A stretch of DNA of 64,000 nucleotides from Massilia sp. CF038. GTDB lineage: Bacteria > Pseudomonadota > Gammaproteobacteria > Burkholderiales > Burkholderiaceae_D. The notes below the pieces were generated by a model that was not told the DNA's origin, made no database searches, and saw nothing but the letters and a program-made list of their open reading frames with translations. The stretch's first letter is position 1; every line of letters begins with the position of its first letter. The stretch spans positions 2,159,215 through 2,223,214 of the forward strand of contig NZ_FQWU01000001.1 of the NCBI RefSeq assembly GCF_900129765.1, given 5' to 3'. A program made the translations under genes and the position numbers. Positions 28,929-38,387 of the stretch are shown in pieces.

Positions 28929-29633
28929 CTAGACTTCCAGCCATTCCTTGCGCACGACCGCATTCGCCTTGAGCTCTTCCGGCGTCCCTTCGAAGACGAT
29001 GGCGCCGTGCCCCATCACGTACACGCGCTGCGAAATTTCGAGCGCAATGGCCAGCTTTTGCTCAACCAGCAGCACCGAAATGCCCTTCTCCTTGAGCGCC
29101 AGCAGATATTCTGCCACCAGGGCCACGATCTTTGGCGCCAGCCCTTCGGTTGGCTCGTCAATCATGATCAGGTCCGGGTCGCCCATCAGGCTGCGGCACA
29201 GCGTCAGCATCTGCTGCTCGCCGCCCGACAGGAAGCCGGCCGGCACGGTGCGCCGCTCTTCCAGGCGCGGGAACATGCGGTACATGTCGGCGATCGACCA
29301 GCGCGGGCTGCTGGTGGCTTTCTTCTGCCCCAGAATCAGGTTCTGCTCCACTGTCAGGGTGGGGAAGATGTCGCGATTTTCCGGTACGTAGGCCAGTCCC
29401 TTGTGCGCGATCTGAAATGCCTTCAGTCCCAGCATTTCCTGGTCCTTGAACTGGACCGAACCCGTCGCATTGACCTGTCCCATGACCGCCTTGACCAGGG
29501 TTGAGCGTCCCACCCCGTTGCGCCCCAGCAGACTGACGATCTCGCCCCTGCCGATACGCAAATCGACACCATGCAGAATATGCCCCTTGCCGTAGTAGGC
29601 GTGCAGGTCCTTCACTTGCAGGATGTCGCTCAT
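28929..29633 (-). CDS. livF: Liv-type ABC transporter ATP-binding protein LivF, Walker A Lys replaced by Arg
   Basis: 234 residues. LivF features: LHAYYGKGHILHGVDLRIG, signature LSGGEQQMLTLCRSL, Walker B LIMIDEPTEGLAP, and a final TPEELKANAVVRKEWLEV. The Walker A reads GRNGVGRST with Arg43 instead of the nearly universal Lys, while the neighbouring LivG has the normal Lys. I recall similar Arg-containing LivF in Burkholderiales, so this may be a lineage trait rather than damage. The start overlaps the livG stop by 4 bp (ATGA). It is the last gene of the acyl-CoA ligase/Liv operon. Confidence 0.93.
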   Translation of the reverse strand: MSDILQVKDLHAYYGKGHILHGVDLRIGRGEIVSLLGRNGVGRSTLVKAVMGQVNATGSVQFKDQEMLGLKAFQIAHKGLAYVPENRDIFPTLTVEQNLILGQKKATSSPRWSIADMYRMFPRLEERRTVPAGFLSGGEQQMLTLCRSLMGDPDLIMIDEPTEGLAPKIVALVAEYLLALKEKGISVLLVEQKLAIALEISQRVYVMGHGAIVFEGTPEELKANAVVRKEWLEV

Positions 29634-30379
29634 GCGTGCTCCCCATCGCCCAGATACGCTGCCTGCACGGCGGCGTTGGAGCGGATGTTGGCGGGCGTGT
29701 CGCAGGCAATCACTTCGCCATACACCAGCACCGCGATCTTGTCGGCCAGGCCAAAGACGACACTCATGTCGTGCTCCACCATCACTAGCGATTTACCTAC
29801 CGTGACTTTGCGGATCAATTCCACCGCGGCGTCGGATTCGGAGCGGCTCATGCCGGCGGTCGGCTCGTCGAGCAGAATCACCTCGGCGCCGCCTGCAATC
29901 GTGATGCCAATTTCAAGTGCGCGCTGCTCGGCGTACGTCAGCACGCCGGCCAGCACCTTGCGCTGGCGCTGCATGCCGATCTGCTCCAGCACCTCCTCGG
30001 CCCGTTCGTGGGCGTCGCGCAAGCCGTTCAGGCGCTGCCAGAACGAGTACTTGTAACCGAGCGACCACAGGACCGCGCAGCGCAGATTCTCGTACACCGA
30101 CAGGTTTTCGAACAGATTACTGATCTGGAAGCTGCGCGACAGGCCAAGCCGGTTGATTTGATACGGCCGCAGACCGCTGATGCTGCTGCCGTTCAGGCAG
30201 ATGTCGCCGCTGCTGATGCCAAAGCGGCCCGAGACCAGATTGAACAAGGTGGACTTGCCGGCACCATTTGGCCCGATCACGGCCACCCGCTCGCCCTTGG
30301 CCACGGCCAGGCTGGCGCCGCGAATGATCTCGGACTTGCCAAAGCTTTTGCGGACATCCTTTAATTCCAATGCGTTCAT
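29630..30379 (-). CDS. livG: Liv-type ABC transporter ATP-binding protein LivG
   Basis: The frame is open to 31174, but the gene starts at ATG 30379 (MNALELKDVRKSFGKSEI), overlapping the livM stop by 4 bp. 249 residues. Walker A VIGPNGAGKSTLFNLVSG (about 35), the LivG-type loop FQISNLFENLSVYENL, signature YAEQRALEIGITIAGG, Walker B VILLDEPTAGMS. The signature lacks the classical LSGGQ, which is normal for LivG. It pairs with LivF to power import through LivH-LivM. Confidence 0.94.
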   Translation of the reverse strand: MNALELKDVRKSFGKSEIIRGASLAVAKGERVAVIGPNGAGKSTLFNLVSGRFGISSGDICLNGSSISGLRPYQINRLGLSRSFQISNLFENLSVYENLRCAVLWSLGYKYSFWQRLNGLRDAHERAEEVLEQIGMQRQRKVLAGVLTYAEQRALEIGITIAGGAEVILLDEPTAGMSRSESDAAVELIRKVTVGKSLVMVEHDMSVVFGLADKIAVLVYGEVIACDTPANIRSNAAVQAAYLGDGEHA

Positions 30380-31653
30380 GCCATGCTCCCGCGCTGTTTG
30401 GCCACGATTTGTGCATTCACGTCGCTCCAGGCGGCGTAATACGCAGGCTGGAACCAGCGGTAGCCCACCACCGCCGAGGCCAGCAGGGCGCCCGCAATCA
30501 CCCATGGCAGCGCGGTCTTGGTATCGATCTGCTGGCGCCACAGCGTCATGGTGCTGCCGTTCGCGCCTTCCAGCGTCAGGTGGTAGAGCATCTCGATGCC
30601 CATCACAAAGCCAATCAGACCCAGAATCGCAACCACCGTCAGAGCCAGCAAACCCTTCCAGATGCGGCGCAGATGACCGTGCGCCACGACCCGCATCAGC
30701 ATCAGGATCAAGCTGGCCAGACCGGCAGGCGCATAGCGCACCATCAGAATGAAGAACAGGCCCAGGTAAAGCTGCCAGGCCGGCGTGAAGTCGGACAGCA
30801 TGACCGAGAAGAAGACGCCAACCACAGCGCCAAGCAAGGGGCCAAAGAAGAAACCGATCCCGCCGATGAACACGAACAGCAGCACGGCGCCTGAGCGGAT
30901 GGCGCTGACGTTTTCGGCACTGACGATCTCGAAATTGATTGCGCCCAGTCCGCCCGAGATGCCGGCAAAAAACGCCGACAGAATGAGTGTCAGGTAGCGC
31001 ACCCACTGCGTGTCGTAACCAACAAACTCGACCCGCTCGGGATTGTCGCGCACAGCATTGACCATGCGCCCCAGCGGCGTTTGCGTGAAGGCGAACATGG
31101 CGATGGTGCTGACGAACAGCCAGGCCGCAATCAGGTAATACACCTGAATCTGGGGGCCATAGCTGATGCCCCATAGCGCGGTGCCGCGTACCCGGTTGGT
31201 GGTGACGCCGCCCTCGCCGCCAAAGAAATCAGGGAACATCAGCGAGCTGGCAAACACCAGTTCCACCAGTCCCAGTGTGATCATGGCAAAGGTGGTGCCC
31301 GATTTTTTGGTGGTCACATAGCCAAACAGGATGCCAAAGCCCATCCCCGCCAGGCCACCCACCAGGGGAATGAGCGCAGTGGGAATGGCCGCGCCCACGC
31401 CACTGCTGTTCATGGCATGCACGGCAAAGAAGGCGCCCAGACCGGAATACACCGCGTGCCCGAACGAGAGCATGCCGCCCTGCCCCAGCAGCATGTTGTA
31501 AGAGAGCGCGAAGATCATGACGGTGCCGATCTGGGACAGGATCGACAAGGCAGCGCCCTTGGTGAACACCATTGGCGCCAGCAGCAGTATCAAGGCGAAT
31601 GCGCCCCAGACGAAGTAGCGGCCAAAATTGATTGGCGAGTAGGTCAGCCTCAT
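30376..31653 (-). CDS. livM: Liv-type ABC transporter permease LivM
   Basis: 425 residues, longer than a minimal LivM (about 330-360) because of a C-terminal extension (about 340-425) with one more membrane segment and a basic tail. The permease core has SYNMLLGQGGMLSFGHAVYS (about 51), FLGYVTTKKSGTTFAMITLG-like (IFGYVTTKKSGTTFAMITLG, about 108) and AFFAGISGGLGAINFEIVSA (about 222), all typical. It overlaps livH and livG by 4 bp each. Confidence 0.93.
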   Translation of the reverse strand: MRLTYSPINFGRYFVWGAFALILLLAPMVFTKGAALSILSQIGTVMIFALSYNMLLGQGGMLSFGHAVYSGLGAFFAVHAMNSSGVGAAIPTALIPLVGGLAGMGFGILFGYVTTKKSGTTFAMITLGLVELVFASSLMFPDFFGGEGGVTTNRVRGTALWGISYGPQIQVYYLIAAWLFVSTIAMFAFTQTPLGRMVNAVRDNPERVEFVGYDTQWVRYLTLILSAFFAGISGGLGAINFEIVSAENVSAIRSGAVLLFVFIGGIGFFFGPLLGAVVGVFFSVMLSDFTPAWQLYLGLFFILMVRYAPAGLASLILMLMRVVAHGHLRRIWKGLLALTVVAILGLIGFVMGIEMLYHLTLEGANGSTMTLWRQQIDTKTALPWVIAGALLASAVVGYRWFQPAYYAAWSDVNAQIVAKQRGSMA

Positions 31654-32594
31654 TCGCGCGTCCCCATCAAGCCCTTCGGACGGAAAATCAAGATCAGCAC
31701 CAGCAGCAGGTACGGCAGGATGGCCGCGCTTTGCGAAATGGTCAGCTTGAAGATGGCGTAACCGGGCGTAGCCTCATTGATGCTCGCACCCATGCCGTTC
31801 AGGAGCGACATCAGCGAGTAATCGAGCGCCACTGCAAAGGTCTGCATGACGCCGATCAGAATCGAGGCCACAAACGCACCCGCCAGCGATCCCATGCCAC
31901 CGACCACCACGACCACGAAGATGATGCTGCCCACGGTGGCCGCCATGCCAGGCTCGGTGACAAAGGCGTTGCCGCCAATGACGCCAGCCAGCCCGGCCAG
32001 CGCGCAACCGCCGCCAAACACCCACATGAAAATACGCGGCACGTTGTGGCCCAGCGCTTCAACCGCATCGGGATGGGTCAGTGCAGCCTGGATCACCAGG
32101 CCGACCCGGGTGCGCGTGAGCACCAGGTAGATCGCCGCCAGCATCGACAGCGCCACCAGCATCATGAAGCCGCGATACATGGGAAAAGTAGTGCCGAACA
32201 GGGTGAACAAGGGACCGTCCAGCGAGGCCGGAATGGCGTACTTGACTGCTGCCCTGCCCCACAGCAGCTGCACCAGCTCCACCACCAGGTAGGACAGGCC
32301 GAAGGTAAACAGCAGTTCGACGATGTGGCCATATTTGTGCAGGGGGCGCAAGCCGTAACGCTCGACCAGCGCGCCGATCAGGCCCACTGCCACCGGCGCC
32401 AGAATCAGGGCTGGCCAGAATCCGATGAAGGTACTGATGGTGTAGGCCATGTAAGCCCCCAGCATGTAGAAGCTGGCGTGCGCAAAATTGAGCACGCCCA
32501 TCATGCTGAAAATGAGCGTCAGTCCGGACGAGAGCATGAACAGCAGCAGCCCGTAGCTGACGCCGTTCAACAGGGTGAACAGCGTGAATTCCAT
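31650..32594 (-). CDS. livH: Liv-type ABC transporter permease LivH
   Basis: ATG 32594 (MEFTLFTLLNGVSYGLLLFM) is the best match to the family, giving 314 residues; a GTG at 32627 adds 11 residues. Neither start has a good ribosome site. Conserved permease parts: SGLTLIFSMMGVLNFAHASF (about 26-45), VGGMGSLAGAFVASILIGVM (about 235) and several membrane helices. It follows the binding-protein gene by 67 bp, with a strong hairpin in the gap. The stop overlaps livM by 4 bp. Confidence 0.93.
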   Translation of the reverse strand: MEFTLFTLLNGVSYGLLLFMLSSGLTLIFSMMGVLNFAHASFYMLGAYMAYTISTFIGFWPALILAPVAVGLIGALVERYGLRPLHKYGHIVELLFTFGLSYLVVELVQLLWGRAAVKYAIPASLDGPLFTLFGTTFPMYRGFMMLVALSMLAAIYLVLTRTRVGLVIQAALTHPDAVEALGHNVPRIFMWVFGGGCALAGLAGVIGGNAFVTEPGMAATVGSIIFVVVVVGGMGSLAGAFVASILIGVMQTFAVALDYSLMSLLNGMGASINEATPGYAIFKLTISQSAAILPYLLLVLILIFRPKGLMGTRE

Positions 32595-32627
32595 GGAGGG
32601 ATCGCAGACGTAGGAAGAAGAAAACAC

Positions 32628-32650
32628 CCGCGGCCCCGACCGGGCCGCGG
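32628..32650 (-). promoter_or_regulatory. Intercistronic GC hairpin between binding protein and permease genes
   Basis: A perfect 9-bp all-GC stem with a five-base loop lies 12 bp after the binding-protein stop and 33 bp before the livH ATG. On the minus strand it is followed by GTGTTTTCTTCTTCC, a broken U-rich tract. It probably acts as a partial terminator or an RNA 3' shield that lets the binding protein be made in excess over the permeases. Confidence 0.6.
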
Positions 32651-32661
32651 ATCTGCAGTGC

Positions 32662-33900
32662 TTAGGCGCCTGGGCGCTTCATCTGGCACGAAGTTGGCTG
32701 CGTCGCATAGTACGCATCGATCTTCTTGTCCATCTTCCAGCCGTAGCCGGTGTTTTCCTGGTCATACTTGACGGCCTTGCCATCGACTTTGGTCCAGGTG
32801 CCAATGTACAGCGGCTGCTGCAGCTGGTGATCGACCTTGTTCATCATGACGCCGCCGTTCAGGCTCTGGAACTTGGCGCCTTCCATGGCAAATGCCACTT
32901 TGACCGGGTCGGTCGACTTGGCTTGCTTGATCGCCTGCGCCAGCATGCCGATGCTGCTGTGGGTCTGGGCCGTGTAGAAGTCGTCGTTGTACTTCTTTTT
33001 GTAGCCTTCCACGATGTCCTTGCCGCTGGCCGGATCGGCATTGATCATCCAGTTGCCCACGATTTTAACGCGGTCGGCGCCAGCAGCGCCCATGGCCGTC
33101 GGCACCCCGGTGGTGACGGCGTAATAGGTGTAGAAGTTGGCCTTCAGGTCAGCGTCTTTGGCGGCGCGAATCAGCAGGGCCAGGTCGGCGCCCCAGTTGC
33201 CGGTGATGACAGTGTCAGCCCCGGAGGCCTTGATCTTGGCCACGTACGGCGAAAAATCCTTCACCTGGGCGATTGGGTGCAGGTCGTCGCCCACAATCTT
33301 GATGTCCGGCCGCTTGCGCTTGAGGTAATCCTTGGCCGCGCGGCTGACCGCCTGGCCGAACGCGTAGTTCTGGCCAATGATGTAGACGTTCTTGATGTCC
33401 TTGTTGGGCGCCATGTAGGTGGTCAGGGCTTCCATCTTCATGTCGGAATTGGCGTCGAAGCGGAAGTGCCAGAAGCTGCACTTGCTGTTCGTCATATCCG
33501 GATCGATGGCGGCGTAGTTGAGGAAGACCACTTCCTTGCCCGGGTTGCGCTCGTTGTGCTTGTTGATCGCGTCCAGCAAGGCCAGCCCGACGCCCGAGCC
33601 ATTGCCCTGGGTGATGTAGCGGTAGCCCTGGTCAATCACGGCCTTGAGCTGGGTCAGCGACTCTTGCGGGCTGCCCTTGTTGTCGAAACCGACGACTTCG
33701 ATCTTGTGTTCGCCCGCCCATTTACCCTGGTTGGCCAGGTCGGCGATGGTCTGGAAACTCTTGAGCTGGTTCTGCCCGACCGGCGCAAACGGACCGGAAA
33801 GCGGGTCGATGAAGGCGATTTTTACGGTCTCGGCCTGCGCTGCAACGCTCATCAGAGCGAATGAAACGGCCAGGGTCAACGGGCGAATTGTCTTGATCAT
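32662..33900 (-). CDS. Liv-type ABC transporter substrate-binding protein
   Basis: ATG 33900 with GGAG upstream gives 412 residues with a signal peptide (about 1-23, cleavage after AQA). The Leu/Ile/Val-binding-protein fold is clear: TVKIAFIDPLSGPFAPVGQN (about 24), VGFDNKGSPQESLTQLKAVI, and TVITGNWGADLALLIRAAKD. A pocket segment ITQGNGSGVGLALLDAIN is typical. Family 4 periplasmic binding proteins take amino acids, amides, urea or aromatic acids; the linked acyl-CoA ligase suggests a carboxylic acid ligand here. Second gene of the operon, 83 bp after the ligase. Confidence 0.9.
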   Translation of the reverse strand: MIKTIRPLTLAVSFALMSVAAQAETVKIAFIDPLSGPFAPVGQNQLKSFQTIADLANQGKWAGEHKIEVVGFDNKGSPQESLTQLKAVIDQGYRYITQGNGSGVGLALLDAINKHNERNPGKEVVFLNYAAIDPDMTNSKCSFWHFRFDANSDMKMEALTTYMAPNKDIKNVYIIGQNYAFGQAVSRAAKDYLKRKRPDIKIVGDDLHPIAQVKDFSPYVAKIKASGADTVITGNWGADLALLIRAAKDADLKANFYTYYAVTTGVPTAMGAAGADRVKIVGNWMINADPASGKDIVEGYKKKYNDDFYTAQTHSSIGMLAQAIKQAKSTDPVKVAFAMEGAKFQSLNGGVMMNKVDHQLQQPLYIGTWTKVDGKAVKYDQENTGYGWKMDKKIDAYYATQPTSCQMKRPGA

Positions 33901-33983
33901 GAGTCTCCATCCTTCGGTTTTATAGTGCGGGTCTATGCCCATCGCAGCAAAGCGCTGCCCATCGAACTGCAAGGTGAAACGAA

Positions 33984-35636
33984 TCAGGCGGTCGGTAGCT
34001 TGTACTCCTTGAATTGTTCGCGCAGCTTGTTTTTCTGGACCTTGCCGGTAGCGCCCATCGGCAAGGCATCGATAAAGACCACGTCGTCGGGCATCCAGAA
34101 CTTGGCGATTTTGCCGTCGTAGAAGTGCAGCAGTTCGTCGCGCGTGACGTCCATGCCGGGCCGGCGCACCACCAGCAGCAAGGGGCGTTCATCCCATTTC
34201 GGGTGGGCCACGCCAATGCAGGCGGCCTGCAGCACCGCCGGGTGGGCCATGGCGATGTTTTCCAGGTCGATGGTGCCGATCCACTCGCCGCCGGACTTGA
34301 TCACATCCTTGCTGCGGTCGGTAATTTGCATGTAACCGTCTTCGTCGATGGTGGCCACGTCGCCAGTGGGGAACCAGCCGTCCACCAGCACATCGCCACC
34401 CTCGTTCTTGAAATAGCTGCTGATGATCCACGGCCCCTTCACATACAGGTGGCCATAGGTCACGCCGTCCCAGGGCAGCGTTTTGCCGTCGTCGTCGACA
34501 ATTTTCATGTCGACGCCAAACACGGCATGGCCCTGCTTTTGCAAAATCTTGCGTTGCAATTCCTTGGGCAGGGCCAGATGCTTGTTCTGCAGCACACCGG
34601 CGGTGCCCAGCGGCGACATTTCCGTCATGCCCCAGGCGTGAATGACTTGCACATCCAGCTTGTCAATCAGGGTATCCATCATCGCTGGCGGGCAAGCCGA
34701 GCCACCAATGACAGTGCGGCGGAACGTGGAAAACTGCAAGTTATTCTGCAACGCATAATTGACCAGACCCAGCCACACGGTGGGCACGCCGGCCGAGAAC
34801 GTGACGCCTTCGGCTTCGAACAGCTCGTACAGCGACTTGCCATCGAGCGCAGCGCCCGGATACACCATCTTGGCACCCGACAGCAGCACTGAATACGGCA
34901 AGCCCCAGGCATTCACGTGGAACATGGGGACCACCGGCAACACGGTATCGCGCGCCGACACATTCAGTGCGTTGGGCATCGCGGAACCATACGCATGCAG
35001 CACGGTCGAACGGTGTGAGTACAGGGCGCCCTTGGGGTTGCCGGTGGTGCCAGAGGTGTAGCACAGCGAGGCAGCCGCGTTTTCATCAAACAGCGGCCAC
35101 ACGTAGTCGTCGCCACTGGCAGCCATCAAGTCTTCGTAGCACAGCAGGTGGGCAATCTTGGTCTCCTGCGGCATGCGGTCGCGGTCGGCCATCAGCACAA
35201 ATGCTTTCACGGTCTTGCAATGGGCTGCCACCGCTTCGATCAGCGGCAGGAAGGTCAGGTCAAAGAACAGGTACTGGTCTTCCGCGTGGTTGACGATGTA
35301 GGCAATTTGCTCGGGGTGCAGGCGCGGGTTAATGGTGTGCAGTACGGCGCCGGAACCAGACACGGCGTAATACAGCTCCATGTGGCGGTAGCCGTTCCAG
35401 GCCAGTGTGGCCACGCGCTCGCCCATGGTCACGCCCAGGCCGGCCAGTGCATGGGCCATCTTGCGGGCACGCAGTTCGCAGTCGCGGTAAGTATATCGGT
35501 GGAGATCGCCTTCAATGCGGCGCGAGACAATTTCTGAATGGGGGTAATGCTTTGCTGCGAATTCCAAAATGCCGGAAACGAGCAACGGTTGGCTCATCAT
35601 CTGGCCCATCACGGGACTCATCTGGTACGACGTCAT
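33984..35636 (-). CDS. Acyl-CoA synthetase (AMP-forming), AlkK-like
   Basis: ATG 35636 is positioned five bases after AGGAG; a GTG at 35642 is too close to it. 550 residues. AMP-binding motif [20 protein letters not shown] (about 187), the linker [20 protein letters not shown] (about 430), [17 protein letters not shown] (about 335) and the catalytic Lys near [11 protein letters not shown] (about 530). The sequence is closest by eye to medium/long-chain fatty acyl-CoA ligases of the AlkK group. It activates imported fatty or related acids as CoA esters. First gene of the operon. Confidence 0.92.
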   Translation of the reverse strand: MTSYQMSPVMGQMMSQPLLVSGILEFAAKHYPHSEIVSRRIEGDLHRYTYRDCELRARKMAHALAGLGVTMGERVATLAWNGYRHMELYYAVSGSGAVLHTINPRLHPEQIAYIVNHAEDQYLFFDLTFLPLIEAVAAHCKTVKAFVLMADRDRMPQETKIAHLLCYEDLMAASGDDYVWPLFDENAAASLCYTSGTTGNPKGALYSHRSTVLHAYGSAMPNALNVSARDTVLPVVPMFHVNAWGLPYSVLLSGAKMVYPGAALDGKSLYELFEAEGVTFSAGVPTVWLGLVNYALQNNLQFSTFRRTVIGGSACPPAMMDTLIDKLDVQVIHAWGMTEMSPLGTAGVLQNKHLALPKELQRKILQKQGHAVFGVDMKIVDDDGKTLPWDGVTYGHLYVKGPWIISSYFKNEGGDVLVDGWFPTGDVATIDEDGYMQITDRSKDVIKSGGEWIGTIDLENIAMAHPAVLQAACIGVAHPKWDERPLLLVVRRPGMDVTRDELLHFYDGKIAKFWMPDDVVFIDALPMGATGKVQKNKLREQFKEYKLPTA

Positions 35637-35678
35637 CGACACTCCTGTTCACGCGCGGCGGTAGGAGACTCAGTTTCG

Positions 35679-35701
35679 TACGACCGTGCTAAAACAGTCA
35701 A
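35679..35701 (-). promoter_or_regulatory. Shared operator TACGACCGT upstream of acyl-CoA ligase operon
   Basis: TACGACCGT lies at 35679-35687 on the plus strand, 43 bp upstream of the ligase ATG. A TTGACT on the minus strand (35701-35696) could be the -35, in which case the element falls on the spacer and -10 region. The extended site GTACGACCGTGCTAAAA matches the ones before the thiolase and fadJ-like genes. Confidence 0.5.
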
Positions 35702-35921
35702 TGTTTTTCGGTTGTGCATTGCAACAAGAGCATTTTTCACACCAGTTACAAGATGTAAGGACAAAAGGCCGCTACCGTGCAGCCGTCTAGAATCGGCCCA
35801 ATACGGTAGAATTCTGTCATCTTAAATTCCACTGACTGCGACTGGAACTGCCATTACTGCCGACGACCTTCCCTTCGACAACGCGTTCGCCGCACTGCCG
35901 CCCGCGTTCTTCACCCGCCTG

Positions 35922-37316
35922 ATGCCGACGCCCCTGCCCGCGCCCTACTTTGTGGCAGCGAGCCCGTCTGCCGCAGCGTTGGTAGGACTTGATGCGGAGA
36001 AACTAAAAGACGCAGAATTGGTTGCCGTCTTTACAGGCAATCACGTACCACCGCGCGCCAAACCGCTTGCTGCCGTGTATTCCGGGCACCAGTTCGGGGT
36101 CTGGGCTGGCCAGCTGGGCGACGGCCGCGCCATCTTGCTGGGCGAACTGCCGGGTCCGGACGGGCCCATGGAAATCCAGCTCAAGGGGGCCGGACTGACC
36201 CCGTATTCGCGCATGGGCGATGGGCGGGCCGTGCTGCGTTCCTCGATTCGCGAGTTTCTGTGCTCGGAAGCCATGGCCGCGCTCGGCATTCCGACCACGC
36301 GCGCCCTGATGATCACCGGTTCCGACAAACCCATCATGCGTGAAACGGTGGAAACCTCGGCCGTGGCCACCCGCATGGCGCCCAGCTTCGTGCGCTTTGG
36401 CTCCTTCGAGCACTGGTTCTACCGTGACCATCCGGAAGAATTGCGCATCCTGGCCGATTATGTGATTGACGCCTTCTATCCAGCGCTGCGTAGCCAGCCC
36501 AACCCGTACAAGGCCCTGCTGGCCGAGGTGACCCGCCGCACCGCGCGCCTGATTGCGCAATGGCAGGCGGTGGGCTTCATGCACGGCGTGATGAATACTG
36601 ACAATATGTCGATCCTGGGCTTGACGCTCGACTATGGTCCCTTCGGCTTCATGGAAGCCTTCGATTCCCAGCACATCTGCAACCATACAGACCAGCAAGG
36701 CCGCTATGCGTATGCGAATCAGCCGCAAATTGGCCATTGGAATTGCTTTGCCCTGGGTCAGGCCCTGCTGCCCCTGATCGGCACTGTGGAAGACGCGCAG
36801 GAAGCGCTGGGCGTGTATGAGGCCGAGTTTGCTGCCAAAATCGACGAACTGCTCCATGCCAAGCTGGGCCTAGGCATGTTCTACGAAAACGACCGCGCCC
36901 TGTTTGAATCGATGTTTTCGCTCATGCACGATAACCACGTCGATTTCACCCAGTTCTTCCGTAAACTGTCCCTGCTGCAGGTGGACTTGCCCGAGCTCGA
37001 CGCGCCCATTCGCGACCTGTTCCTCGACCGCGAGGCCTTCGATGCCTGGGCGCTGGACTACCGCGCCCGCCTGCGCAAGGAATTGCGCAACGATATCGAG
37101 CGCCGCCGCGCCATGGACCAGGTCAATCCCAAATTCGTGCTGCGCAACTACCTGGCCCAGGTGGCCATTGAAAAGGCCCAGAACAAGGATTTTTCGGAAG
37201 TGGAAAAATTGCTGTCAGTTCTGGCCCGCCCCTTCGACGAACAACCAGAGAACGAGGCGTATGCCGCGCTGCCGCCCGACTGGGCCAGCCATCTTGAAGT
37301 AAGCTGTTCGTCCTGA
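35922..37316 (+). CDS. selO: SelO (YdiU) protein AMPylase pseudokinase; N-terminus extends upstream
   Basis: From ATG 35922 the product has 464 residues, but homologous coding begins earlier: reading back in frame gives [20 protein letters not shown], the normal SelO N-terminus. The frame is open to a stop at 35823-35825 with no ATG, GTG or TTG; CTG at 35832 or ATT codons at 35826/35853 are the only options. Family marks: [39 protein letters not shown] and [20 protein letters not shown] with the catalytic Asp/Asn pair. SelO transfers AMP to Ser/Thr/Tyr of redox proteins such as glutaredoxin. The C-terminal Cys (VSCSS) is the position of selenocysteine in eukaryotic SelO. msrB follows by 25 bp. 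Confidence 0.9.
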   Translation: MPTPLPAPYFVAASPSAAALVGLDAEKLKDAELVAVFTGNHVPPRAKPLAAVYSGHQFGVWAGQLGDGRAILLGELPGPDGPMEIQLKGAGLTPYSRMGDGRAVLRSSIREFLCSEAMAALGIPTTRALMITGSDKPIMRETVETSAVATRMAPSFVRFGSFEHWFYRDHPEELRILADYVIDAFYPALRSQPNPYKALLAEVTRRTARLIAQWQAVGFMHGVMNTDNMSILGLTLDYGPFGFMEAFDSQHICNHTDQQGRYAYANQPQIGHWNCFALGQALLPLIGTVEDAQEALGVYEAEFAAKIDELLHAKLGLGMFYENDRALFESMFSLMHDNHVDFTQFFRKLSLLQVDLPELDAPIRDLFLDREAFDAWALDYRARLRKELRNDIERRRAMDQVNPKFVLRNYLAQVAIEKAQNKDFSEVEKLLSVLARPFDEQPENEAYAALPPDWASHLEVSCSS

Positions 37317-37341
37317 TCCCCGAATCGACAAGGAAAGCACG

Positions 37342-37749
37342 ATGACCGACGATGTAAAGAAGACCGTGACCAAGACGGATGCCGAATGGCGCGCCATGCT
37401 CGACCCGATGGAATACCAGGTCACGCGCCACGCCGCCACCGAACGTGCCTTTACCGGCAAGTTCTGGGACCACCATGAGCACGGCATTTACACCTGCGTG
37501 TGCTGCAATACACCGCTGTTTGCCTCCGACGCCAAATTCGATTCCGGCTGCGGCTGGCCCAGTTACTTCAAGGCCCTGGACCCAGCCAATGTGATCGAAA
37601 AAACCGACCGCACCCATGGTATGCTGCGCACCGAGATTATTTGCGCCGTCTGCGACGCCCATCTGGGGCATGTGTTCCCCGACGGTCCACCACCGACAGG
37701 ATTGCGCTATTGCATTAATTCCGCATCGCTGCGGTTTGACCCTACCTGA
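37342..37749 (+). CDS. msrB: Peptide-methionine (R)-S-oxide reductase
   Basis: 135 residues, ATG after AAGGAAAGC. Two zinc-binding CxxC pairs ([11 protein letters not shown] and [10 protein letters not shown]), the substrate motif [12 protein letters not shown] and the catalytic Cys in [11 protein letters not shown] near the C-terminus. The enzyme repairs methionine-R-sulfoxide in the cytosol using thioredoxin. Following selO, itself linked to redox control, it suggests a small oxidative-stress operon; yciB starts 5 bp later. Confidence 0.95.
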   Translation: MTDDVKKTVTKTDAEWRAMLDPMEYQVTRHAATERAFTGKFWDHHEHGIYTCVCCNTPLFASDAKFDSGCGWPSYFKALDPANVIEKTDRTHGMLRTEIICAVCDAHLGHVFPDGPPPTGLRYCINSASLRFDPT

Positions 37750-37754
37750 TTCCC

Positions 37755-38387
37755 ATGAAACTTCTGTTCGATTTTTTCCCGATTGCCCTGTTCTTCGGCG
37801 TATATCGACTGGCGGCCATGTTCCAGCAGCCGTCGTTTGATTTTGTCACCAAATACATGTCGTGGATGATTTCTGGCGGGGCCATCAAGCCTGACCAGGC
37901 GCCCATGATGATTGCAACTGCCGTGGCGATCGTCGCCACGACCTTGCAGGTGTCCTACGTAAAACTGCGCGGCCGCAAGGTCGACACGATGCTGTGGATT
38001 TCCTTCCTGATCATCACCGTGTTTGGTGGCGCCACCATCTATTTCCATAATGGCGATTTCATTAAATGGAAGCCGACCATCATTTACTGGGTGTTTGGCA
38101 CGGCGATGCTGGTGGCCCAGCTGGCCTTCAAGAAAAACATGATTCGTCAAGCGATGCAGGAGCAAATCAAGCTCCCGGACGAGGTATGGGCGAAGCTAGG
38201 GAGCGCGTGGATGCTGTTCTTCTTCCTGCTGGGCGCGGTGAACCTGCTCGCTGCCTTCGTCATTTTCAAAGATAACGACAGCGACTGGGTGACCTTCAAA
38301 CTGTTCGGCATGATGGGCATCATGTTCGCGTTTATCGTTGGCCAGACCATCTATCTATCCAAATACATCGAGGAAGAGAAGGCATGA
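37755..38387 (+). CDS. yciB: Septation / inner membrane spanning protein YciB (IspZ)
   Basis: 210 residues with five or six membrane segments. The start MKLLFDFFPIALFFGVYRLA is diagnostic for the YciB/IspZ family, as are ISFLIITVFGGATIYFHNGDF and KPTIIYWVFGTAMLVAQL. It affects septum formation and envelope integrity and interacts with elongation and division complexes. It follows msrB by 5 bp and overlaps the bolA gene by 4 bp, as in many betaproteobacteria. Confidence 0.94.
   Translation: MKLLFDFFPIALFFGVYRLAAMFQQPSFDFVTKYMSWMISGGAIKPDQAPMMIATAVAIVATTLQVSYVKLRGRKVDTMLWISFLIITVFGGATIYFHNGDFIKWKPTIIYWVFGTAMLVAQLAFKKNMIRQAMQEQIKLPDEVWAKLGSAWMLFFFLLGAVNLLAAFVIFKDNDSDWVTFKLFGMMGIMFAFIVGQTIYLSKYIEEEKA

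Noticed and set aside
29630..31174. One 514-residue ABC protein on the minus strand.
   Set aside because: The part before 30379 is out-of-frame livM sequence; the true LivG starts at ATG 30379 overlapping the livM stop.
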